From Pseudomonas sp. 21 (GTDB lineage Bacteria > Pseudomonadota > Gammaproteobacteria > Pseudomonadales > Pseudomonadaceae): 64,000 nt of DNA. This document shows positions 39,359-50,967 of the stretch, one piece after another. The translations under genes were made by a program, and so were the position numbers. Numbering within the stretch: position 1 is the stretch's first letter; each line of letters begins with the position of its first letter. The notes beneath the pieces are model-generated. The model ran no database searches, was not told the DNA's origin, and worked only from the letters and a program-made list of their open reading frames with translations. The stretch is from NCBI RefSeq assembly GCF_000955805.1, contig NZ_JYOA01000002.1, positions 42,299-106,298 of the forward strand. The letters run 5' to 3'.

Positions 39359-41836
39359 TCAACTCCGTGGCAGCGCCTGCGCCACTTGCGGGGCGACGGG
39401 CAGGGCAGTGGTCGCTGGCGGGGCGCCGACGCCCCTGGGCAGCCGGGTCAGGCGCAGGGCGTTGAGCACCACGGTCAGCGAACTGATCGACATGCCCACC
39501 GCGGCCCACACGGGCGTGATCCAGCCGAGGGCGGCGAAGGGCAACATGAGCCCATTGTACAGCCCCGCCCAGACCAGGTTCTCGATGATTACCCGGCGCG
39601 TGCGACGGGCCAGGGCGAAGGCCTGCACCACGCTGTCCAGGCGGTTGGACAGCAGCACGGCGTCGGCGCTGGTCTTGGCGAGATCCGTTGCCGAGCCCAT
39701 GGCGACGCTGATGTCGGCGGCGGCCAGCACGGGGACGTCGTTCACTCCGTCGCCCAGCATGAGCACGCGGCGGCCTTGCTGATGCAACTGGCGCAGCACC
39801 TCGAGCTTGTCGTCGGGTCGCAGACCACCGCGGCAATCGTCGATGCCCAGTTCGGCGGCGACGCGACCGACCATGGGCGAGCTGTCGCCGGAGAGCAGCA
39901 GCGTGCGCCAGCCGCGGGCGCGACAGGCGTCGAGCAGGTCGGCGGCGTCTTCGCGGATGCGGTCGTCCAGCACCAGCCAGGCGAGGGCGCCGCTGTCATC
40001 GCCCAGCAGCAGCCATTGGCCGGGTTCCTGCGGATGCTGGGGCGCGTCGCTGCCGCTCAGGGCGCAGACAAAGGATGGCTCGCCAATGCGCAGGCGACGC
40101 CCGCCGACCAGGCCTTCCAGGCCCAGGCCGGGGTGGCTCTCGACGTTCTCCGCAGGTTGCGGTGCGCGGCCGAAAGCGCGGGCGATAGGGTGTTCGGAAC
40201 GGTTCTCCAGCGCGGCAGCCAGGGCCAGGCAGGTATCGCTGTCCAGCGCGCCCATCGGCCTCACTGCCCGCAGCGTCAGGCGGCCTTCGGTGAGGGTGCC
40301 GGTCTTGTCGAAGATCACCGTGTCGATGTGGTTCAGGCCTTCCAGCACATGGCCGCGGGTCACCAGCAGGCCAAGCTTGTGCAGGCTGCCGGTGGCGGCA
40401 GTCAGCGCGGTGGGCGTCGCCAGGGACAAGGCGCAGGGGCAGGTCGCCACCAGCATCGCCAGGACGACCCAGAAGGCGCGGGAGGCATCGTGCTGCCACC
40501 AGAACAGGCCGACCACGGCGGCCAGCACCAGTAAGGCGATGAGGAACCACTGCGCGGCCTTGTCGGCCAGCTCGGCGAGACGCGGCTTGTCCGACTGGGC
40601 GCGTTCGAGCAGGCGGACGATGGCGGACAGCCGGCTGTCGCCGCCCAACGCCTTGACCTGCACGGTCAGCGGGCCTTCGACGTTGAGGGTGCCGCCGGTG
40701 ACGCTGTCGCCGCTCTGGCGCGGCTGCGGCAGATATTCGCCGGTGAGCAGGGACTCGTCGACGCTGGACTGGCCGTCGAGGATCAGGCCATCGGCGGGTA
40801 TCACCGCGCCGGGCTGCACCAGCACGCGGTCGCCGACGTTCAGTTCACTGAGCAGTACGCGGCTGCTCTGGCCGCTGTCGTCCAGGCGCAGGCAGGAGGC
40901 GGGCAACAGGTTGACCAGTTGTGCGGTGGCGGCGGCGGTGCGTTCGCGGGCTCGGCGTTCGAGGTAGCGGCCGGCGAGCAGGAACAGGGCGAACATGCCG
41001 ACGGCGTCGAAGTACAGGTCGCCATGGCCGGTGACAGCGGTCCAGATGCCGGCCAGGTAGGCGCCGCCGATGGCCAGGGAGACCGAGACATCCATGGTCA
41101 GGTGGCGGGTGCGCAGGTCGCGCACGGCGCCGCGGAAGAATGGCTGGCAGGAATAGAAGACGATGGGCGTGGTGAGGAACATCGCCACCCAGCGCAGGAT
41201 TTCGTGCAGCTCGGGGCTCAGGTCGATGTTGAATTCCGGCCAGGTGGCCATGGTCGCCATCATCGCCTGGAACCACAGCAGGCCGGCGACGCCCAACTGG
41301 CGCAGGGACTTGCGGTTTTCCTGGTGCAACTGTTCGGCGGCGCGGTCCGGCTGGAAGGGGTGCGCGGCGTAACCAATGCGGCGCAGTTCGGCAAGCAGCT
41401 CGCTCAGTGGCAGCTCGCTGTCGGACCAGCGCACATGCAGGCGGTGGTTGGACAGGTTGAGGCCGGCTTCGGCAACGGCGGGCAGGCCCTTGAGGTGCTT
41501 TTCGATCAGCCAGCCGCAGGCGGCGCAGCTGATGCCTTCCATGATCAGGGTGGTCTCGGCCAGTTCGCCCAGGTGCTGGACGAAGGGCTGCTGCACGTCG
41601 GGGCGGTCGAACAGCTTCAGCTCATCGGCGAGCTGTTCGGGCAGGGCGTCAGGGTTGGGCGCAGCTTCGGTGCGATGGCGGTAATAGCCTTCCAGGCCGC
41701 CGGCGACGATGGCCTCGGCCACGGCCTGGCAGCCGGGGCAGCAGAATTCGCGGGGCTCGCCCAGGACGGGCGCAACGAAGCGGCTGCCGGGGGGAACCGG
41801 CAACGCGCAGTGGTAACAGAGCAGCGCGGCGCTCAT
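39359..41836 (-). CDS. ccoI: copper-transporting P1B ATPase for cbb3 assembly (CcoI/FixI)
   Basis: Exports copper from the cytoplasm to supply the CuB site of cbb3 oxidase. The 825-residue product has an N-terminal Cys-rich zinc-finger-like segment (C7, C10, CCPGC near 32-36), a heavy-metal domain with GISCAACGW (near 99-107), the CPC membrane motif (ATCPCALS near 463-470), the DKTGTL phosphorylation site (near 510) and GDGVND (near 697). Its start overlaps the ccoH stop (ATGA). Confidence 0.96.
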   Translation of the reverse strand: MSAALLCYHCALPVPPGSRFVAPVLGEPREFCCPGCQAVAEAIVAGGLEGYYRHRTEAAPNPDALPEQLADELKLFDRPDVQQPFVQHLGELAETTLIMEGISCAACGWLIEKHLKGLPAVAEAGLNLSNHRLHVRWSDSELPLSELLAELRRIGYAAHPFQPDRAAEQLHQENRKSLRQLGVAGLLWFQAMMATMATWPEFNIDLSPELHEILRWVAMFLTTPIVFYSCQPFFRGAVRDLRTRHLTMDVSVSLAIGGAYLAGIWTAVTGHGDLYFDAVGMFALFLLAGRYLERRARERTAAATAQLVNLLPASCLRLDDSGQSSRVLLSELNVGDRVLVQPGAVIPADGLILDGQSSVDESLLTGEYLPQPRQSGDSVTGGTLNVEGPLTVQVKALGGDSRLSAIVRLLERAQSDKPRLAELADKAAQWFLIALLVLAAVVGLFWWQHDASRAFWVVLAMLVATCPCALSLATPTALTAATGSLHKLGLLVTRGHVLEGLNHIDTVIFDKTGTLTEGRLTLRAVRPMGALDSDTCLALAAALENRSEHPIARAFGRAPQPAENVESHPGLGLEGLVGGRRLRIGEPSFVCALSGSDAPQHPQEPGQWLLLGDDSGALAWLVLDDRIREDAADLLDACRARGWRTLLLSGDSSPMVGRVAAELGIDDCRGGLRPDDKLEVLRQLHQQGRRVLMLGDGVNDVPVLAAADISVAMGSATDLAKTSADAVLLSNRLDSVVQAFALARRTRRVIIENLVWAGLYNGLMLPFAALGWITPVWAAVGMSISSLTVVLNALRLTRLPRGVGAPPATTALPVAPQVAQALPRS

Positions 41837-42378
41837 GGGCGCTCGGCTTCATCTCCGCTGAGGGGCTCGTCGCCGAGGTCGAAGGAGCCGCCGGGGGCGA
41901 CTTTCTCTTCCTCGAACAGACGCCAGGTCTTGCCGTTCTCCTCGCCGAGCAGCTCGACGAAGCGGCGACCCTTCACGGCGGCGTCGAGGCTGGCGGTGTA
42001 GCGGCCAGGCTCGGCGGGGCTGGCGCGCAGTTCCAAGTGCTTGTCCTGGGATTCCAGGGTGGGGGAGAGCAGGTTCAGGGTGAGCGTGGCCGGACGGCTG
42101 TCGCCGGTGAGGCGCAGGTCCACTTCGCCGGTCAGCTCGTCGAAGCTGATCTTGGCGCGCAGCTTGAGTTCCTGGGCCAGGTGCTCGCGGTCGAGGGAGC
42201 GGTTAATACCCTTGCCGGCCTCGTAATAGTTGTCGCTGACCAGGGAGTCCTGGTTGTTCACGGCGATGTTGACCATCGTCAGGCTGAGGAAGATCGAGGT
42301 GGCCAGCATGGCGATGATGATCCACGGCCAGAGGTGCTTGTACCAGGGTTCCACGGGTGTCTTCATGGCCGATTGCAT
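41833..42378 (-). CDS. ccoH: cbb3 oxidase assembly protein CcoH
   Basis: FixH/CcoH family, 181 aa. One N-terminal membrane helix (PWIIIAMLATSIFLSLTMVN, about 18-37) precedes a periplasmic domain with SDNYYEAGKGIN. It acts with CcoI and CcoS in cbb3 maturation. Start taken at 42378 with a weak AGAGA site; the longer frame is intergenic. Its stop overlaps the ccoI start. Confidence 0.92.
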   Translation of the reverse strand: MQSAMKTPVEPWYKHLWPWIIIAMLATSIFLSLTMVNIAVNNQDSLVSDNYYEAGKGINRSLDREHLAQELKLRAKISFDELTGEVDLRLTGDSRPATLTLNLLSPTLESQDKHLELRASPAEPGRYTASLDAAVKGRRFVELLGEENGKTWRLFEEEKVAPGGSFDLGDEPLSGDEAERP

Positions 42379-42461
42379 GGTCTCTTTTCTCTCGCTGGCA
42401 GCGCCGCCAGGGGCGCTGCCCGGTGAAGGGGCGGGCAAATTCTACGTGCTTCGGTCGGTGC

Positions 42462-42490
42462 TGGCACCCCATGCGCAACATGGGGTGCCA
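42462..42490. repeat. perfect 12-bp hairpin between ccoG and ccoH
   Basis: TGGCACCCCATG (42462-42473) and CATGGGGTGCCA (42479-42490) with a 5-nt loop. No T-run follows on the minus strand, so it may attenuate or process the ccoGHIS message rather than terminate it fully. Confidence 0.65.
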
Positions 42491-42507
42491 ATTCGTTCAG
42501 CGTTGGT

Positions 42508-43923
42508 TCAACGAACGCGTGGGCCGATGAAGCGGCTGGTGGATTCCTTGCTGATGGACGGGTCGTCCACCGACTGGATGGTGAAGCTGATCTCGTTGGT
42601 GGTGGAGGGCAGCTTCTCCGGGTCGATGGAGAGTTCCACCGGCATGCTGAAGATGTCCCCGGCCGCGACCGAGATTTCCTTCTTGCCTTCCAGGATCAGG
42701 CCATCCATGCCCTTGGCGCTGAGCACGTAGGTATGGTCCTTCTGGTCCTTGTTCATGACCTTCAGGCTGTACACGTTCTCGATGCGGCCTTCGGCGTTCT
42801 CGCGGTACAGGACACGGTCCTTGCTGACGTCGAAGCCCACCAGCGGGCGGATGACGACGGCAGTGACCAGCAGGCCGATCATGATGCACAGGGCGATGGC
42901 GTAGCCGATCAGGCGTGGACGCACCAGATGGGTTTTCTGCCCTGACAGGTTGTGCTCGGTGGTGTAGCTGATCAGGCCGCGCGGGTAGTTCATCTTGTCC
43001 ATGATGCTGTCGCAGGCGTCGATGCAGGCGGCGCAGCCGATGCACTCGATCTGCAGGCCGTCGCGGATGTCGATGCCGGTCGGGCAGACCTGTACGCACA
43101 TGGTGCAGTCGATGCAGTCGCCCAGGCCCTGGGCCTTGTAGTCGACGCCTTTCTTGCGCGGGCCGCGGCCTTCTCCGCGACGCGGGTCGTAGGAGACGAT
43201 CAGGGTGTCCTTGTCGAACATCACGCTCTGGAAGCGCGCGTAGGGGCACATGTAGATGCACACCTGTTCGCGCAGCCAGCCGGCGTTGCCGTAGGTGGCG
43301 AGGGTGAAGAAGCCGACCCAGAAGTAGGCCCAGCCGTCGGCCTGGCCGGTGACCAGGTCGCTGAGCAGGTCGCGGATCGGGGCGAAGTAGCCGACGAAGG
43401 TCAGGCCGGTGACCAGGCCGATCAGCAGCCAGAGGCTGTGCTTGGCGAACCGGCGCAGCAGTTTGTTGCCGCTCATGGGCGCCTTGTCGAGTTTCATGCG
43501 CTGGTTGCGGTCACCCTCGGTGACTTTCTCGCACCACATGAAAATCCAGGTCCACACGCTCTGCGGGCAGGTGTAGCCGCACCAGACGCGGCCGGCGAAC
43601 ACGGTGATGAAGAACAGGCCGAAGGCGCTGATGATCAACAGGCCGGAGAGAAGGATGAAATCCTGCGGCCAGAAGGTCGCGCCGAAGATGTAGAACTTGC
43701 GCTCGGGCAGGTCCCAGAGAACCGCCTGGCGACCGTTCCAGGTCAGCCATACGGTGCCGAAGTAGAGCAGGAAGAGGAGGGCGCCCCCGGCCATGCGGAG
43801 GTTGCGGAAGAACCCGGTAAAGGCTCGGGTGTAGATCTTTTCCCGGGAGGCATAGAGGTCGACGCTTTCACCCTTGCCCTTGGTGGGCGGAGTGACGTCC
43901 TGGACCGGAATTTGTTTGCTCAT
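42508..43923 (-). CDS. ccoG: cbb3 oxidase accessory ferredoxin-like protein CcoG
   Basis: Membrane FeS protein (FixG/RdxA family), 471 aa. Several N-terminal helices are followed by two [4Fe-4S] motifs (CIDCTMCVQVCP and CIGCAACIDACD, near 255-295) and a C-terminal Ig-like FixG domain. Family members have been linked to copper reduction during cbb3 assembly. ATG at 43923 chosen because the conserved N-terminus MSKQIPVQDV begins there; the ribosome site is weak. First gene of ccoGHIS, preceded by a RoxR-type palindrome. Confidence 0.94.
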   Translation of the reverse strand: MSKQIPVQDVTPPTKGKGESVDLYASREKIYTRAFTGFFRNLRMAGGALLFLLYFGTVWLTWNGRQAVLWDLPERKFYIFGATFWPQDFILLSGLLIISAFGLFFITVFAGRVWCGYTCPQSVWTWIFMWCEKVTEGDRNQRMKLDKAPMSGNKLLRRFAKHSLWLLIGLVTGLTFVGYFAPIRDLLSDLVTGQADGWAYFWVGFFTLATYGNAGWLREQVCIYMCPYARFQSVMFDKDTLIVSYDPRRGEGRGPRKKGVDYKAQGLGDCIDCTMCVQVCPTGIDIRDGLQIECIGCAACIDACDSIMDKMNYPRGLISYTTEHNLSGQKTHLVRPRLIGYAIALCIMIGLLVTAVVIRPLVGFDVSKDRVLYRENAEGRIENVYSLKVMNKDQKDHTYVLSAKGMDGLILEGKKEISVAAGDIFSMPVELSIDPEKLPSTTNEISFTIQSVDDPSISKESTSRFIGPRVR

Positions 43924-44031
43924 CAGTGCATTCCACGGCAGCGGGAGGGCGCCCTGTCGATACATGCCGAGAGGGTCAGAAATATGCTTGCACGCCTAAC
44001 AATGATACGGCGTGGAGGGTGTTGCAACCGT

Positions 44032-44046
44032 GCGACAGTTGGTCGC
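44032..44046. promoter_or_regulatory. RegA/RoxR-type box upstream of ccoG
   Basis: GCGAC-AGTTG-GTCGC, a perfect inverted repeat with the 5+5+5 spacing described for RegA/RoxR-type response regulators. It lies about 110 bp upstream of ccoG and downstream of the cco-1 terminator. The same motif occurs at 47610-47624. Confidence 0.55.
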
Positions 44047-44072
44047 GCAAGGAATTATGGATCCAGAAATAG

Positions 44073-44102
44073 AGCGGCGCCGGTGTAGAAACCGGCGCCG
44101 CT
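44073..44102 (-). terminator. terminator of ccoNOQP-1
   Basis: AGCGGCGCCGGT (44073-44084), 6-nt loop, ACCGGCGCCGCT (44091-44102): a perfect 12-bp stem 31 bp after the ccoP1 stop, followed on the minus strand by CTATTTCTGG. Confidence 0.75.
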
Positions 44103-44133
44103 GGGTGTCGCTATGGGTGTAGGAAAGAGAGGC

Positions 44134-45099
44134 TTATTCGGCGCTCTTCTCACCTTCGCCATGGGACAGGCTGTACACGTAGGCAGCGAGCAGGTGCACC
44201 TGATCTTTGCCCAGACGCTCCAGCTGAGCCGGCATCTGGCCCTGACGGCCGTAGCGGATGGTCTGCTGCAGTTGGGCGAAGCTCGAGCCGTAGATGAACG
44301 CGGCCGGGTGGGTCAGGTTCGGTGCGCCCATGGCCGCAGTGCCTTTGCCTTCAGCGCCGTGGCAAGCCACGCAGTTGGTGGCGAAGATCTTCTGGCCGTT
44401 GGCGACCTGGTCGTCAGTCACGCCTTCGGGCAGCTTGCGGCCGTCCAGCTTGGTGGTGACGAAGGCTGCTACGTCGTGAACGCCGGCATCGCCGATGACT
44501 TCGCCCCAGGCCGGCATGGCCGCGTGGCGACCGCCTTCGATGGTGGCGATGATGTCCTTCGGCTCGCCGCCCCAGCGCCAGTCGGCGTCGGTCAGGTTGG
44601 GGAAGCCGTGGGCACCCTTGGCGTCGGAACCGTGGCAGACCGAGCAGTTGGACGCAAACAGGCGGTTACCCATTTTCAGGGCCTGCTCGTCCTTGGCCAC
44701 TTCCTCGATCGGCATGGCGCCGAACTTGGCGTACAGAGGGCCGTACTTCTCATCGGCCTTGGCCATTTCCTTTTCCCACTGGTGCACACCGGTCCAGCCT
44801 TTTTCGCCGTTGGCGAATTCGGCCTGGTCCTGGTAGCCCGGCAGCAGGCCTTTCCAGTTGCCCAGGCCCGGGTACAGGGCCAGGTAGGCGAGGGCGAAGA
44901 TGAAAGTGGCCACGAACAGCATGAACCACCACTTCGGCAGCGGGTTGTCGTACTCCTCGATGCCATCGAAGGCATGGCCGACGGTTTCATCGGTGGCTTC
45001 GTTGCGCTGACCGCGACGGGTGGCGAACAGCAGCCACGCCAGGGCGAAGATGGTGCCCAGGGTAAGTACGGTGACGTACAGACTCCAGAAGGTTGTCAT
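44134..45099 (-). CDS. ccoP1: cbb3 oxidase di-haem cytochrome c subunit, copy 1
   Basis: Membrane-anchored di-haem subunit, 321 aa, passing electrons towards CcoO/CcoN. A first short helix ([20 protein letters not shown]) and a second ([19 protein letters not shown]) flank [13 protein letters not shown], a CcoP hallmark. Two haem c motifs follow: CSVCH (near 152) and CVACH (near 241). It is 14 residues longer than copy 2, mostly in the loop after the second helix. Its first codon lies 4 bp inside the end of ccoQ1. Confidence 0.97.
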   Translation of the reverse strand: MTTFWSLYVTVLTLGTIFALAWLLFATRRGQRNEATDETVGHAFDGIEEYDNPLPKWWFMLFVATFIFALAYLALYPGLGNWKGLLPGYQDQAEFANGEKGWTGVHQWEKEMAKADEKYGPLYAKFGAMPIEEVAKDEQALKMGNRLFASNCSVCHGSDAKGAHGFPNLTDADWRWGGEPKDIIATIEGGRHAAMPAWGEVIGDAGVHDVAAFVTTKLDGRKLPEGVTDDQVANGQKIFATNCVACHGAEGKGTAAMGAPNLTHPAAFIYGSSFAQLQQTIRYGRQGQMPAQLERLGKDQVHLLAAYVYSLSHGEGEKSAE

Positions 45100-45296
45100 T
45101 CTTTGTTGCTCCTAGAAGCTTGCTCTTGCTCGACGTGCTTTTTGGCGACCGGGTCATCCGCGAAGGGCAGCAGGGCGTCTTCGTCGAAGCGCTCCTTGCG
45201 TTTGCCGCCATAGGCCCAGAGCAGGACGCCGACGAAGGCGACCATGACTACTACAGTGCCGATACCGCGAATGGTCCCGATATCCATCACTGTCAC
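45096..45296 (-). CDS. ccoQ1: cbb3 oxidase small subunit CcoQ, copy 1
   Basis: Single-helix protein of 66 aa ([20 protein letters not shown]), followed by the conserved [13 protein letters not shown] choose the GTG at 45296, overlapping the ccoO1 stop as GTGA, because ccoQ2 has the same arrangement and no in-frame ATG. An ATG at 45287 is the alternative. CcoQ proteins stabilise the assembled oxidase. Confidence 0.9.
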   Translation of the reverse strand: MTVMDIGTIRGIGTVVVMVAFVGVLLWAYGGKRKERFDEDALLPFADDPVAKKHVEQEQASRSNKE

Positions 45297-45900
45297 CGTT
45301 TGCTCTTGATGATGGTGCCGAGGCCTTGCAGGTAGGCGACCACAGCGTCCATCTCGGTCTTGCCTTTGACGGCATCACGAGCACCGGCGATGTCTTCGTC
45401 GGTGTAAGGCACGCCCAGCGTACGCAGGGCTTCCATTTTCTTCGCGGTGTCCTTGCCGTCGAGCTTGTTCTCCACCAGCCAGGGGTAGGAGGGCATCTTC
45501 GATTCCGGCACTACGTTGCGCGGGTTGTACAGGTGCGCGCGGTGCCAGTCGTCGGAGTAGCGGCCGCCGACGCGGGCCAGGTCCGGACCGGTACGCTTGG
45601 AACCCCACAGGAACGGGTGGTCCCAGACGCTTTCGCCGGCGACGGAGTAGTGGCCGTAGCGCTCGGTCTCGGCGCGGAACGGACGGACCATCTGCGAGTG
45701 GCAGCCTACGCAGCCTTCGCGGATGTAGATGTCACGGCCTTCGAGTTCCAGCGCGGTGCGCGGCTTCATGCCTTCGACCGGCTTGTTGGTCACGTCCTGG
45801 AAGAACAGCGGAACGATCTGGGTCAGACCGCCGATGCTCACCGCAATGACCATGAAGAAGGCCAGAAGGCCGATGTTCTTCTCGACTACTTCGTGCTTCA

Positions 45901-45901
<1 letters not shown>
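45293..45901 (-). CDS. ccoO1: cbb3 oxidase mono-haem cytochrome c subunit, copy 1
   Basis: Membrane-anchored mono-haem cytochrome, 202 aa. N-terminal helix ([20 protein letters not shown], 12-31) and haem motif CVGCH (64-68) in the sequence [15 protein letters not shown] typical of CcoO/FixO. Strong GGAG 7 nt before the ATG, which overlaps the ccoN1 stop (TGATG). Confidence 0.97.
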
Positions 45902-47642
<1,741 letters not shown>

Positions 47643-47672
47643 AACTCGCGCCCGTTTTAGCGGGCGCGAGTT
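47643..47672 (-). terminator. terminator of ccoNOQP-2
   Basis: AACTCGCGCCCG (47643-47654), 6-nt loop, CGGGCGCGAGTT (47661-47672): a perfect 12-bp stem 13 bp after the ccoP2 stop, with TTTCTTAC following on the minus strand. Confidence 0.85.
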
Positions 47673-47685
47673 GGGGGCGGGGAGT

Positions 47686-48609
47686 TTACTTCGCCTGGCC
47701 GGAAATGTTGTAGATGTAACCGGCGAGAATGTGCACTTTGTCTTTGCCCAGGTACTGCTCCTGCGCCGGCATCTGGCCCTGGCGGCCGTGACGGATGGTC
47801 TGCTGCAGTTGCGCGTAGCTGGAACCGTAGATGAAGGCGCCCGGGTGAGTCAGGTCAGGCGCACCCATGATCGGGTTGCCCTTGCCTTCCGGGCCGTGGC
47901 AGGCGACGCAGGTGGTGGCGAACAGCTTGCCGCCGTTGTCGACGTTGTCCGCGGTCACGCCGTCGGGCAGCTTGCGACCGTCCAGGTTGGCGGTGACGAA
48001 GGCAGCCACGTCCTGAACACCTTTGTCGCCCAGCACCTCGCCCCAGGCCGGCATTGCGGCGTGGCGGCCACCGAGGATGGTGGTCTCGATGTCCTGGGCG
48101 GTGCCGCCCCAGCGCCAGTCGCTGTCGGTCAGGTTCGGGAAGCCGGCCGCGCCTTTCGCATCGGAGCCATGGCAGATGGAGCAGTAGGTGGCGAAGAGGC
48201 GCTCGCCCATTTTCATGGCTTGCGGGTCCTTGGCAACTTCTTCCACCGACATGGCGGCGTATTTGGCGAAGATCGGGCCATATTTCTCCTTGGCCAGGGC
48301 TTCTTCACGCTCCCATTGTTTGTCTTGCGTCCAGCCGCCGTCGTAGCCCGGCAGTACGCCTTTCCAGTTGCCCAGGCCCGGGTAGAGCACCAGGTAGCCG
48401 GCGGCGAAGACGATGGTGCCGACGAACAGCAGGAACCACCACTTGGGCAGCGGGTTGTCGTACTCCTCGATGCCGTCGAAGGCGTGGCCCATGGTCTGGT
48501 CGGTGGTGTTCGAGGACTGCCCGCTACGGGTGGCGAATACCAGCCACAGCAGGGCGATCAGCGAGCCGACTGTTAAAACGGTGATGTACAGACTCCAGAA
48601 GGTAGTCAT
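47686..48609 (-). CDS. ccoP2: cbb3 oxidase di-haem cytochrome c subunit, copy 2
   Basis: Di-haem membrane cytochrome, 307 aa, the counterpart of ccoP1 in the second operon. It has the [13 protein letters not shown] hallmark and haem motifs CSICH (near 145) and CVACH (near 233). Compared with copy 1 it lacks part of the loop after the second helix. It starts 4 bp inside the end of ccoQ2. Last gene of ccoNOQP-2. Confidence 0.97.
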   Translation of the reverse strand: MTTFWSLYITVLTVGSLIALLWLVFATRSGQSSNTTDQTMGHAFDGIEEYDNPLPKWWFLLFVGTIVFAAGYLVLYPGLGNWKGVLPGYDGGWTQDKQWEREEALAKEKYGPIFAKYAAMSVEEVAKDPQAMKMGERLFATYCSICHGSDAKGAAGFPNLTDSDWRWGGTAQDIETTILGGRHAAMPAWGEVLGDKGVQDVAAFVTANLDGRKLPDGVTADNVDNGGKLFATTCVACHGPEGKGNPIMGAPDLTHPGAFIYGSSYAQLQQTIRHGRQGQMPAQEQYLGKDKVHILAGYIYNISGQAK

Positions 48610-48806
48610 GCGTTGTTGCTCCTAGAAGCTTGCTCTTTCTCAGCGTGCTGCTTGGCTACCGGGTCATCCGCGAAAGGCAGCAGCGCGTCTTCGTCGAAGC
48701 GCCCCTTGCGTTTGCCGCCGTAAGCCCAGAGCAGTACGCCGACGAAGGCAACCATCACGATGACGGTGCCGAGGCCGCGAATGGTCCCGATATCCAAGGT
48801 TGTCAC
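48606..48806 (-). CDS. ccoQ2: cbb3 oxidase small subunit CcoQ, copy 2
   Basis: Protein of 66 aa, nearly identical to copy 1: [20 protein letters not shown] then [20 protein letters not shown]. The start is GTG at 48806, overlapping the ccoO2 stop as GTGA. No in-frame ATG is available before the conserved region. Confidence 0.9.
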   Translation of the reverse strand: MTTLDIGTIRGLGTVIVMVAFVGVLLWAYGGKRKGRFDEDALLPFADDPVAKQHAEKEQASRSNNA

Positions 48807-49411
48807 CGCTTGTTCTTGATGGAGGTGCCGAGGACCTGCAGGTACGCGACTACCGCGTCCATTTCGGTCTTCCCTTTGACGGCGTCGCTGGCCCCAGCGA
48901 TGTCGTCGTCCGTGTAGGGCACGCCCATGACACGCATCACTTCCAGTTTCTTCGCCGTGTCCTTGCCGTCGAGTTTGTTCTCGACCAGCCAGGGGTAGGC
49001 GGGCATCTTCGACTCCGGGACCACGTTGCGCGGGTTGTAGAGGTGCGCACGGTGCCAGTCGTCGGAGTAGCGGCCGCCGACGCGGGCCAGGTCCGGGCCG
49101 GTACGCTTGGAGCCCCACAGGAATGGGTGGTCCCAGACGCTTTCACCGGCGACGGAGTAGTGGCCGTAGCGCTCGGTCTCGGCGCGGAACGGACGGATCA
49201 TCTGCGAGTGGCAGCCCACGCAGCCCTCGCGGATGTAGACGTCACGGCCTTCCAGTTGCAGGGCGGTGTAGGGCTTCATGCCTTCCACCGGGGTGTTGGT
49301 CACGTCCTGGAAGAACAGCGGGACGATCTGGGTCAGGCCGCCGATGCTCACGGCGACGGCCATGCACAGGGCCAGCAGGCCGACGTTTTTCTCAAGTACT
49401 TCGTGTTTCAT
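48803..49411 (-). CDS. ccoO2: cbb3 oxidase mono-haem cytochrome c subunit, copy 2
   Basis: Mono-haem subunit, 202 aa, same length as copy 1 and very similar throughout, including [15 protein letters not shown]. Strong GAGGAG 6 nt before the ATG. It lies 10 bp after ccoN2, rather than overlapping it as in operon 1. Confidence 0.97.
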   Translation of the reverse strand: MKHEVLEKNVGLLALCMAVAVSIGGLTQIVPLFFQDVTNTPVEGMKPYTALQLEGRDVYIREGCVGCHSQMIRPFRAETERYGHYSVAGESVWDHPFLWGSKRTGPDLARVGGRYSDDWHRAHLYNPRNVVPESKMPAYPWLVENKLDGKDTAKKLEVMRVMGVPYTDDDIAGASDAVKGKTEMDAVVAYLQVLGTSIKNKR

Positions 49412-49421
49412 GTCGGACTCC

Positions 49422-50846
49422 TCAGGCCATCTGCGCCGCGGCTTGCATTTCGGCCGGCTTGGCGGCCGCTACGGTGCGCCAGACGTTGTAGGCCATGACC
49501 AGCATGCCCAGCAGGAAGATGGCACCACCGATCATCCGCACGATGAAGCCGGGGTGGCCGGCGGCCAGGGCTTCGACGAAGGAGTAGGTGAGGGTGCCGT
49601 CGGAGTTCACTGCGCGCCACATCAGGCCCTGGGTGATGCCGTTGACCCACATGGAGGCGATGTACAGAACGGTACCGATGGTGGCCAGCCAGAAGTGGGT
49701 GTTGATCAGGCCCACGCTGTGCATCTGCTCGCGACCGAAGACTTTCGGGATCATGTGGTACAGCGAGCCGATGGAGACCATGGCTACCCAGCCCAGAGCG
49801 CCGGCGTGTACGTGGCCGATGGTCCAGTCGGTGTAGTGGGAGAGGGCGTTGACGGTCTTGATGGCCATCATCGGGCCTTCGAAGGTGGACATGCCGTAGA
49901 AGGCCAGGGAGACCACCAGGAAGCGCAGGATTGGGTCGGTGCGCAGCTTATGCCAGGCGCCGGAGAGGGTCATCATGCCGTTGATCATGCCGCCCCAGCT
50001 CGGAGCCAGCAGGATCAGCGACATCACCATGCCCAGCGATTGCGCCCAGTCCGGCAGCGCGGTGTAGTGCAGGTGGTGCGGACCGGCCCAGATGTAGACG
50101 GCGATCAGTGCCCAGAAGTGCACGATGGACAGGCGGTAGGAATAGACCGGACGCTCGGCCTGCTTGGGTACGAAGTAGTACATCATCCCCAGGAAGCCGG
50201 CGGTCAGGAAGAAGCCCACGGCGTTGTGGCCGTACCACCACTGGATCATGGCGTCGGTGGCGCCCGAGTACAGCGAGTAGGACTTGGTCAGGCTGACCGG
50301 GATTTCCAGGTTGTTGACCACGTGCAGGATCGCCACGGTCAGGATGAAGCCGCCGAAGAACCAGTTGCCCACGTAGATGTGCTTGGTCTTGCGCTTCATC
50401 AGCGTGCCGAAGAAGACGATGGCGTAGGAAACCCAGACGATGGTGATCAGGATGTCGATCGGCCATTCCAGCTCGGCGTACTCCTTGGAGGAGGTCATGC
50501 CCAGCGGCAGGGTGATGGCAGCCAGGAGGATCACCAGCTGCCAACCCCAGAAGGTGAAGGAAGCGAGCGGGCCTGCGAACAGGCGGGTCTGGCAGGTGCG
50601 CTGCACCGAGTAGTAGCTGGTGGCGAACAGTGCGCAGCCGCCGAAGGCGAAGATCACCGCGTTGGTGTGCAGCGGACGCAGGCGGCCGAAGCTCGTCCAC
50701 GGTAAGCCGAGGTTAAGGTCCGGCCACACCAATTGCGCGGCGATCAGGACACCGACGGCCATGCCGACGATCCCCCACACCACTGTCATAATGGCGAACT
50801 GGCGGACCACCTTATAGTTATAAGCGGTCTGATTGGTTGTGCTCAT
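49422..50846 (-). CDS. ccoN2: cbb3 oxidase catalytic subunit I, copy 2
   Basis: Catalytic haem-copper subunit, 474 aa, highly similar to ccoN1 along its length (YNYKVVRQF start, [17 protein letters not shown]). The main differences are at the extreme N-terminus and the C-terminal tail. It heads ccoNOQP-2. A perfect ANR box (50993-51006) about 150 bp upstream points to induction at low O2, in keeping with what is known for cco-2 of P. aeruginosa. Confidence 0.97.
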   Translation of the reverse strand: MSTTNQTAYNYKVVRQFAIMTVVWGIVGMAVGVLIAAQLVWPDLNLGLPWTSFGRLRPLHTNAVIFAFGGCALFATSYYSVQRTCQTRLFAGPLASFTFWGWQLVILLAAITLPLGMTSSKEYAELEWPIDILITIVWVSYAIVFFGTLMKRKTKHIYVGNWFFGGFILTVAILHVVNNLEIPVSLTKSYSLYSGATDAMIQWWYGHNAVGFFLTAGFLGMMYYFVPKQAERPVYSYRLSIVHFWALIAVYIWAGPHHLHYTALPDWAQSLGMVMSLILLAPSWGGMINGMMTLSGAWHKLRTDPILRFLVVSLAFYGMSTFEGPMMAIKTVNALSHYTDWTIGHVHAGALGWVAMVSIGSLYHMIPKVFGREQMHSVGLINTHFWLATIGTVLYIASMWVNGITQGLMWRAVNSDGTLTYSFVEALAAGHPGFIVRMIGGAIFLLGMLVMAYNVWRTVAAAKPAEMQAAAQMA

Positions 50847-50868
50847 TTATGGGCTTCCATCCACGGTT

Positions 50869-50883
50869 ATGGGCTATGCCCAT
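50869..50883. repeat. small hairpin in the ccoN2 leader
   Basis: ATGGGC-TAT-GCCCAT, 6-bp stem with a 3-nt loop, 23 bp upstream of the ccoN2 start codon. Confidence 0.4.
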
Positions 50884-50941
50884 CCCGGCAAGGTTTTTTA
50901 CGGCTTACGGCGTATGCCGCCCCTCCCCCTTGGGATAGGTA

Positions 50942-50956
50942 CTAATTCGGAATTAG
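50942..50956. promoter_or_regulatory. perfect palindrome at the divergent cco-2/hydrolase promoters
   Basis: CTAATTC-G-GAATTAG, 7+1+7, between ccoN2 and the divergent hydrolase. It ends 11 bp before the hydrolase ATG and lies next to the transcription start predicted from the ANR box. A possible operator. Confidence 0.45.
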
Positions 50957-50967
50957 CGGAGTGAAGG

